33,295 nt of DNA from Burkholderiaceae bacterium. Lineage in GTDB: Bacteria > Pseudomonadota > Gammaproteobacteria > Burkholderiales > Burkholderiaceae_F. This document shows, in pieces, positions 28,649-33,295 of the stretch. The translations under genes were made by a program, and so were the position numbers. The notes beneath the pieces were generated by a model. The model saw only the letters and a program-made list of their open reading frames with translations. It ran no database searches and was not told the DNA's origin. Location: assembly GCA_013695705.1 (NCBI GenBank), contig JACCZX010000113.1, forward strand, positions 1 to 33,295. Direction: 5' to 3'. How positions within the stretch are numbered: the stretch's first letter is position 1; the number at the start of each line of letters is the position of its first letter.

Positions 28649-29257
28649 CTATTGGCGCCGCGGGCTGGCGAGATCGGTTGACGGGGCCAAAATAGCCTTC
28701 GATCCGGCTGGCACCGACTCGGCGCGCGGCGCGATCGTGCCGCGCACGCGACCGTCCGGATTGTTCGGATCGGTCGATGGTTTGCCGCCGGAAACAAAAT
28801 ATTTTGAATTGCGCTGATCATAGGTAATTGCATCGCCGCGCAATTCGTCGCGCTGCACTTCGTTTTCGAGCAATCGAACGCGCGCACGTGTAGTCAGCTT
28901 GACGCTATCTTCACGTTCATCGTATTCGATACGCTCGGCATAGCCCTCGACGAACTCTTCGAGCCCAGGTTTACTGCTGTCGCGACGTTGACGAAACGTT
29001 GCCAGCTTTCCCGGTGCCGCGACGATGACGCCATACTGATAGCCCTCGGGGTCTTTGCGCACCTGGACTCGCTCGCCGGCCGCGCGCATAGTTCCCTTCG
29101 ACAACATGACGTTGCCGACCAGTACGCACACTTGCTTCAGGTCGTCGCACTCGCCGCTGTCTGCTTCGTAGTTCAGAGGCTTGGAGCGGTCGGCCTTTTC
29201 GGCGACCGCGGGTGAGACCGCGACTGCAAACAGCAGGGCCGATATCCAGTTTTTCAT
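28649..29257 (-). CDS. lptA: LPS transport periplasmic protein LptA
   Basis: Signal peptide, OstA-like domain (DRSKPLNYEADSGECDDLKQVCVLVGNVMLSKGTMRAAGERVQVRKD); position between lptB and lptC. Confidence 0.92.
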   Translation of the reverse strand: MKNWISALLFAVAVSPAVAEKADRSKPLNYEADSGECDDLKQVCVLVGNVMLSKGTMRAAGERVQVRKDPEGYQYGVIVAAPGKLATFRQRRDSSKPGLEEFVEGYAERIEYDEREDSVKLTTRARVRLLENEVQRDELRGDAITYDQRNSKYFVSGGKPSTDPNNPDGRVRGTIAPRAESVPAGSKAILAPSTDLASPRRQ

Positions 29258-29847
29258 TGCGCTGCCTCAATCGGTGGTGCGGTCGCCGCAATCGTGCCGC
29301 GCACCTTCGAGCGAAACTTGACGGTGCGCTCGACGTTGTCGTAATCCATCCCGATCGAGCGCACCACCGAGTCACCGCGCTCGACTTCCACTGCGGCGTC
29401 GGTTGAATACTGATCCAGGTCGGGCACCGCAATCAGGCGCTGAGTGCGAAGGCGCATCGGCGGCGCTCCATCCTTACCCGGCGCGCGAGTAATTACCACG
29501 TCGCCGCTTAACAGCACGCGCTCACCGCCGCCTTCGACCAATGCACTTTTCGAACGCGCCTCGAGCAGCGGCTGGCCCGGCCGCAGGCTGATCAGTCGCG
29601 GTTGCACCAGCTCGGAGCGATCATCGGCGGCGAAATGCGCCAGCTCGCCAGCGTGTAGCCGATTGGTTGCGCGCCCGGTGTCGTCGAACTGGGTGAGCGT
29701 GACACCTTTGGCGACGAAGTCGGGGCCCTCGCGTGACACCGGACTCGATATTTTTTTCAAGCGTGCCGACTGCGAATACCAGTAGCTCACGCCGGCCAGA
29801 GACGCAAGCAGCAGTATTGCGACGAACGCCGTGATCCGATCCTTCAT
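29254..29847 (-). CDS. lptC: LPS export protein LptC
   Basis: Single N-terminal TM then LptC-type domain (PDFVAKGVTLTQFDDTGRATNRLHAGELAHF); 4-bp overlap with lptA and kdsC. Confidence 0.9.
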   Translation of the reverse strand: MKDRITAFVAILLLASLAGVSYWYSQSARLKKISSPVSREGPDFVAKGVTLTQFDDTGRATNRLHAGELAHFAADDRSELVQPRLISLRPGQPLLEARSKSALVEGGGERVLLSGDVVITRAPGKDGAPPMRLRTQRLIAVPDLDQYSTDAAVEVERGDSVVRSIGMDYDNVERTVKFRSKVRGTIAATAPPIEAAQ

Positions 29848-30386
29848 GCGAGCCTTTCCGAGGCATCGGGATCAACACCCTTCGCGCGCAGGATGAACTC
29901 GGCGAGTCCCCGCACCGCGCCGTGGCCGCCATTTTGTGCAGTGATCCAATGGGCCGCCTCCTGCGCTGCGGCGCAGCCATCGGCAACGGTGACGGCAAAC
30001 CCGGCGGCGCGCATTGCCGGCAGGTCGAGCAGATCGTCGCCGATATAGCCGCTTTGGTCGGCGGCGATCGCTGTGTCAGCGAGCAATGTTGCAAACGCAC
30101 TGGCCTTGTCCGACCGGCCCTGCAGCACACGCACGACTCCGAGCTCGCGCGCGCGTGCCGCAACGATGTCGGAACTGCGCGCCGACAACCAGGCGACCTC
30201 GACGCCGTTTGCCATCAGCATCTTAATGCCGTGCCCGTCGCGCACGTTGAACACCTTGATTGTTTCGCCCTGCGCTGCGAAGTAAAGTCGCCCGTCGGTC
30301 AGCACGCCGTCGACGTCGAACACCATTAGACGCACGCGTGCAGCGCGCTGCTCGGCTGTCACGGAGCTTTCGATACCAGACTTCAT
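29844..30386 (-). CDS. kdsC: 3-deoxy-D-manno-octulosonate 8-phosphate phosphatase KdsC
   Basis: HAD motif VRLMVFDVDGVLTDGRLYF; GHGIKMLMANGVEVAWLSARSS; IGDDLLDLPAMRAAGFAVTVADG. Confidence 0.95.
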   Translation of the reverse strand: MKSGIESSVTAEQRAARVRLMVFDVDGVLTDGRLYFAAQGETIKVFNVRDGHGIKMLMANGVEVAWLSARSSDIVAARARELGVVRVLQGRSDKASAFATLLADTAIAADQSGYIGDDLLDLPAMRAAGFAVTVADGCAAAQEAAHWITAQNGGHGAVRGLAEFILRAKGVDPDASERLA

Positions 30387-30397
30387 CTGATGAGCGC

Positions 30398-31384
30398 CTA
30401 GATGACCTTCGCCGCCAGCAAATCGGGCATGCTCAGTGCGCCGACTAATTTGCCGTTGTCAACCGCCAGCAATACGTTCTTGCGGCTGGCATCCATCGTC
30501 TGCGCTGCTTCTGCCGCCAGCACTCCGGGTGAGATCGTCAGCGGATCGCGCGTCATCACTTCAGCGACCTGAACGTTACGCACGTCGCCGATTTTTTCGA
30601 GCAGGCGCCTCAGATCACCGTCGGTAAAAATGCCACTGAGCAAGCCCCGCTTGTCGACGATTGCGGTCACGCCGATTTGCTTGCGCGTGATCTCGTGCAA
30701 GGCGTCCATTACGGTCGCGTCGGGGCCGACGATCGGAATGCGGTCATCGGTGCGCATCACGTCGCGCACATAAGTCAAAAGCTTCCTGCCCAGCGCGCCG
30801 CCAGGGTGCGCGCGTGCAAAATCCTCGGGCCCGAATCCGCGCGCATCGAGGCACGCAATCGCCAGCGCGTCACCCATCGCCATCATCGCCGTGGTTGATG
30901 ATGTGGGCGCAAGATTGAGCGGACACGCCTCCCTTGCAACACGGACGTCGATATGCACGTCGGCCAGCTTTGCCAACGCCGACAGCGCGTTACCCGTAAA
31001 CGCGATCAGCGGCGTGCCCAGGCGTTTTGCGATTGGCAACATCGTCAGCAATTCATCTCCTTCGCCTGAGTACGATAGGGCCAGCAAAACGTCTCCCTGC
31101 GTAATCATTCCAAGATCGCCATGAGCAGCTTCGGCCGCGTGCAAGAACAGTGACGGTGTACCGGTCGATGCCAGCGTAGCCGCGATCTTGCGCGCAATGT
31201 GCCCCGTCTTGCCGACGCCGCTGACGACGACGCGGCCCTTGCACGCCAGTAAAAGATCGACTGCCTTGGAGAACGCATGATCGATGCGATCAGCCAGTGC
31301 GGTGATCGCCTGCGCTTCGATGTGCAGAACCTCGCGCGCCAGCGCAAGCGCGCCCGGGGTCGCAACAAGGCTCAATTCACTCAT
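30398..31384 (-). CDS. kdsD: Arabinose-5-phosphate isomerase KdsD (SIS + 2xCBS)
   Basis: GRVVVSGVGKTGHIARKIAATLASTGTPSLFLHAAEAAHGDLGMI (SIS) and CBS repeats; start at MSELSLVATPG (31384), not the 480-aa ORF start. Confidence 0.94.
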   Translation of the reverse strand: MSELSLVATPGALALAREVLHIEAQAITALADRIDHAFSKAVDLLLACKGRVVVSGVGKTGHIARKIAATLASTGTPSLFLHAAEAAHGDLGMITQGDVLLALSYSGEGDELLTMLPIAKRLGTPLIAFTGNALSALAKLADVHIDVRVAREACPLNLAPTSSTTAMMAMGDALAIACLDARGFGPEDFARAHPGGALGRKLLTYVRDVMRTDDRIPIVGPDATVMDALHEITRKQIGVTAIVDKRGLLSGIFTDGDLRRLLEKIGDVRNVQVAEVMTRDPLTISPGVLAAEAAQTMDASRKNVLLAVDNGKLVGALSMPDLLAAKVI

Positions 31385-31432
31385 AAAAATTCGATCGTCC
31401 AAGGCCGGCGATAATACACCGCCACTTTCTTC

Positions 31433-31448
31433 TGGCACGGGTCTTGCT
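31433..31448 (+). promoter_or_regulatory. Sigma54 (-24/-12) promoter element upstream of Kef-type antiporter
   Basis: TGGCACG (31433-31439) - GGTC - TTGCT (31444-31448); GG-N10-GC spacing exact; matches TGGCACG-N4-TTGCW at every position. Confidence 0.75.
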
Positions 31449-31521
31449 CTAGGCGCGCTGCGCCGGAGCGGGGAGTTTTCTGCAACCGCAATGTGTTGAC
31501 GGACGTCCTGCCGCCGCATCC

Positions 31522-33295
31522 ATGACATCAGGTCTCGAGTTCGCACTGTTGCTGCTTGCGTGCGCCGTCGTCGGTGTCGTCGCGTTTCGTCTGTTGCATC
31601 TGCCGCCGTTGCTCGCGTATCTCGCGGTCGGCATTTTGATCGGCCCCCACGCACTGGCATTGCTGCCCGATAGCGCGGACACGCGCTATCTCGCGGAGTT
31701 CGGCGTCGTCTTCCTGATGTTCTCGATCGGCCTCGAGTTTTCGTTGCCCAAATTGCGAGCGATGCGGCGCACCGTGTGGGGGCTCGGTGGTGCGCAGGTG
31801 GTGCTGACGGTTGTGGTGACTCTGCTGACGGGATGGGCAATCGGCCGCTATTTCAATGTAGGGCTGGTCGGTGCGTTTGCGCTCGGCGGCGCACTTGCCA
31901 TGTCATCGACCGCTATCGTGATGAAGACGCTGGCCGAGCGCGCGCAACTCGATAGCGAGCACGGCAAGCGCATCGTTGGCGTGCTGTTGTTTCAGGACCT
32001 CGCCGTCGTTCCGCTGCTGGTCATAGTGCCGGCGCTTGGAGCCGAAGCTGGCGGGCTCGCGCAAACCCTGGTCATCGCGCTGTTAAAGGCCGCGGTCCTG
32101 CTGGCGCTGCTTCTCGCCGGAGGGCAGCGCGCGATGCGCTGGTGGTTCCACCTCGTCGCGCAACGCAGATCGCAGGAGCTTTTCACGCTCAACCTGCTGT
32201 TCGTAACGCTGGGGCTGGCGTGGCTGACCGAGATCGCCGGGTTGTCGCTGGCGCTCGGCGCGTTCGTGGCTGGCATGCTGATTTCTGAAACTGAATTCAA
32301 GCATCGCGTCGAAGAAGACATCAAGCCGTTTCGCGACGTGCTGCTGGGGCTGTTCTTTGTCACGATCGGAATGCTTCTCAACGTGCAAGTTGTACTCGAC
32401 AACCTGGGCTGGGTATTGCTGGCGTTGGTCGTGCCGGTGTCGTTCAAGTTCACCATGATCTTCGCGCTGGCGCGCGTCTTCGGCGCACCTGCGGGCACTG
32501 CGATCCGCGCTGCGCTCGCACTGGCCACGGCCGGCGAGTTTGGATTTGTATTGCTCGGTCAGGCGGGCGGCCTGGGCCTGATCGACGATCTGGTGCTGCA
32601 GATCGTGCTGGCAGCGATGCTGCTTTCGATGCTGGCCGCGCCGCTGTTGCTGCAGTATTCCGATCGCATCGTGGTGCGGCTGGTCGCATCGGAATGGCTG
32701 CTCAAGTCGGTGCAGATCGCCAGCATCGCTCAGCGCGCGATCGCGGTCGACAAACACGTGGTGATTTGCGGCTTCGGCCGCAGCGGACAGCATCTGGCCA
32801 AAATGCTCGAGCAGGAAAACATTGCGTTTGTAGCGCTCGATCTCGACGTGGATCTGGTGCGAGAAGCCGCCGGCGCTGGAGAATCGGTCGTCTACGGCGA
32901 CGCGGGGCGCCGCGAAGCGCTTGTCGCGGCGGGCATAACGCGCGCTGCAGCCTTGGTCATTACGTACGCCGATACACATTCCGCATTGAAGGTGCTGAAT
33001 CACATGCACGAATTGGCGCCGACGTTGCCTGTCATTGTGCGAACACAAGATGATCATGATCTTGACCGGCTGACGCGCGCGGGCGCGACCGAGGTCGTTC
33101 CTGAAATCCTCGAGGGCAGTTTGATGCTCGGCTCGCACGCGTTAGTACTGCTCGGGGTGCCGCTGGCGCGCGTTGTCAGGCGCGTGCGTGAGGCTCGTGA
33201 TCAGCGCTATCGAATGTTGCGCGGGCACTTCCACAGCAGCATCGGAGACGACGACGATGCGATCGACGATGATGCGCACGAGCGGTTGCATTCGG
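31522..33295 (+). CDS. Monovalent cation:proton antiporter-2 (CPA2/KefB-KefC type) with TrkA-N domain; 3' truncated by window
   Basis: My translation: MTSGLEFALLLLACAVVGVVAFRLLHLPPLLAYLAVGILIGPHAL...FGVVFLMFSIGLEFSL...HVVICGFGRSGQHLAKMLEQENIAFVALDLD...; open to the window end, so absent from the ORF track. Confidence 0.95.
   Translation, partial: MTSGLEFALLLLACAVVGVVAFRLLHLPPLLAYLAVGILIGPHALALLPDSADTRYLAEFGVVFLMFSIGLEFSLPKLRAMRRTVWGLGGAQVVLTVVVTLLTGWAIGRYFNVGLVGAFALGGALAMSSTAIVMKTLAERAQLDSEHGKRIVGVLLFQDLAVVPLLVIVPALGAEAGGLAQTLVIALLKAAVLLALLLAGGQRAMRWWFHLVAQRRSQELFTLNLLFVTLGLAWLTEIAGLSLALGAFVAGMLISETEFKHRVEEDIKPFRDVLLGLFFVTIGMLLNVQVVLDNLGWVLLALVVPVSFKFTMIFALARVFGAPAGTAIRAALALATAGEFGFVLLGQAGGLGLIDDLVLQIVLAAMLLSMLAAPLLLQYSDRIVVRLVASEWLLKSVQIASIAQRAIAVDKHVVICGFGRSGQHLAKMLEQENIAFVALDLDVDLVREAAGAGESVVYGDAGRREALVAAGITRAAALVITYADTHSALKVLNHMHELAPTLPVIVRTQDDHDLDRLTRAGATEVVPEILEGSLMLGSHALVLLGVPLARVVRRVREARDQRYRMLRGHFHSSIGDDDDAIDDDAHERLHS

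Noticed and set aside
31278-31292. TGATCG-ATG-CGATCA palindrome upstream of the sigma54 site, considered as enhancer
   Set aside because: Lies in kdsD coding sequence, matches no known enhancer-binding-protein site that I can name, and GATC/CGATC-type words are common here.
31385-31840. N-terminal extension of the kdsD ORF (480 aa)
   Set aside because: Extension is Arg/Pro-rich and antisense to the antiporter; KdsD homology starts at 31384.
32083-33138. 351-aa minus-strand ORF
   Set aside because: Antisense to the clear Kef-type antiporter; Arg/Gln/His-rich low-information protein typical of antisense frames in GC-rich DNA.

Overview
The window looks like a chromosomal housekeeping segment from a betaproteobacterium (gene order and high-GC coding style; inference). 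I see no phage, transposon, CRISPR or integron signal. Reading order: partial hypothetical gene (-), rpoH (-), ppk1 (+), sixA-like (+), ppx (-), ftsY (-), rsmD (+), coaD (+), DUF418-type membrane protein (+), MOSC protein (-), ychF (-), GNAT (+), pth (-), rplY (-), prs (-), tRNA-Gln(TTG) (-), ispE (-), exported methyltransferase-like protein (-), lolB (-), TPR lipoprotein (-), mutM (+), dynamin-like GTPase (+), mutY (+), LON-domain protein (-), rapZ (-), psiF-like (-), hprK (-), ptsN (-), hpf (-), rpoN (-), lptB (-), lptA (-), lptC (-), kdsC (-), kdsD (-), and a CPA2/Kef-type antiporter (+, runs off the end). The two strongest non-coding signals are (i) a CIRCE operator (8/9 + perfect half-site, N9 spacer) in the rpoH leader, abutting a sigma32-like promoter, and (ii) a perfect sigma54 -24/-12 element (TGGCACG-N4-TTGCT) upstream of the Kef-type antiporter, a few kb from rpoN and ptsN. 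The most system-like coding oddities are the dynamin-like GTPase between mutM and mutY, a methyltransferase with a Tat-like signal peptide, and a psiF gene inserted between hprK and rapZ. I did not find a convincing entirely new system.
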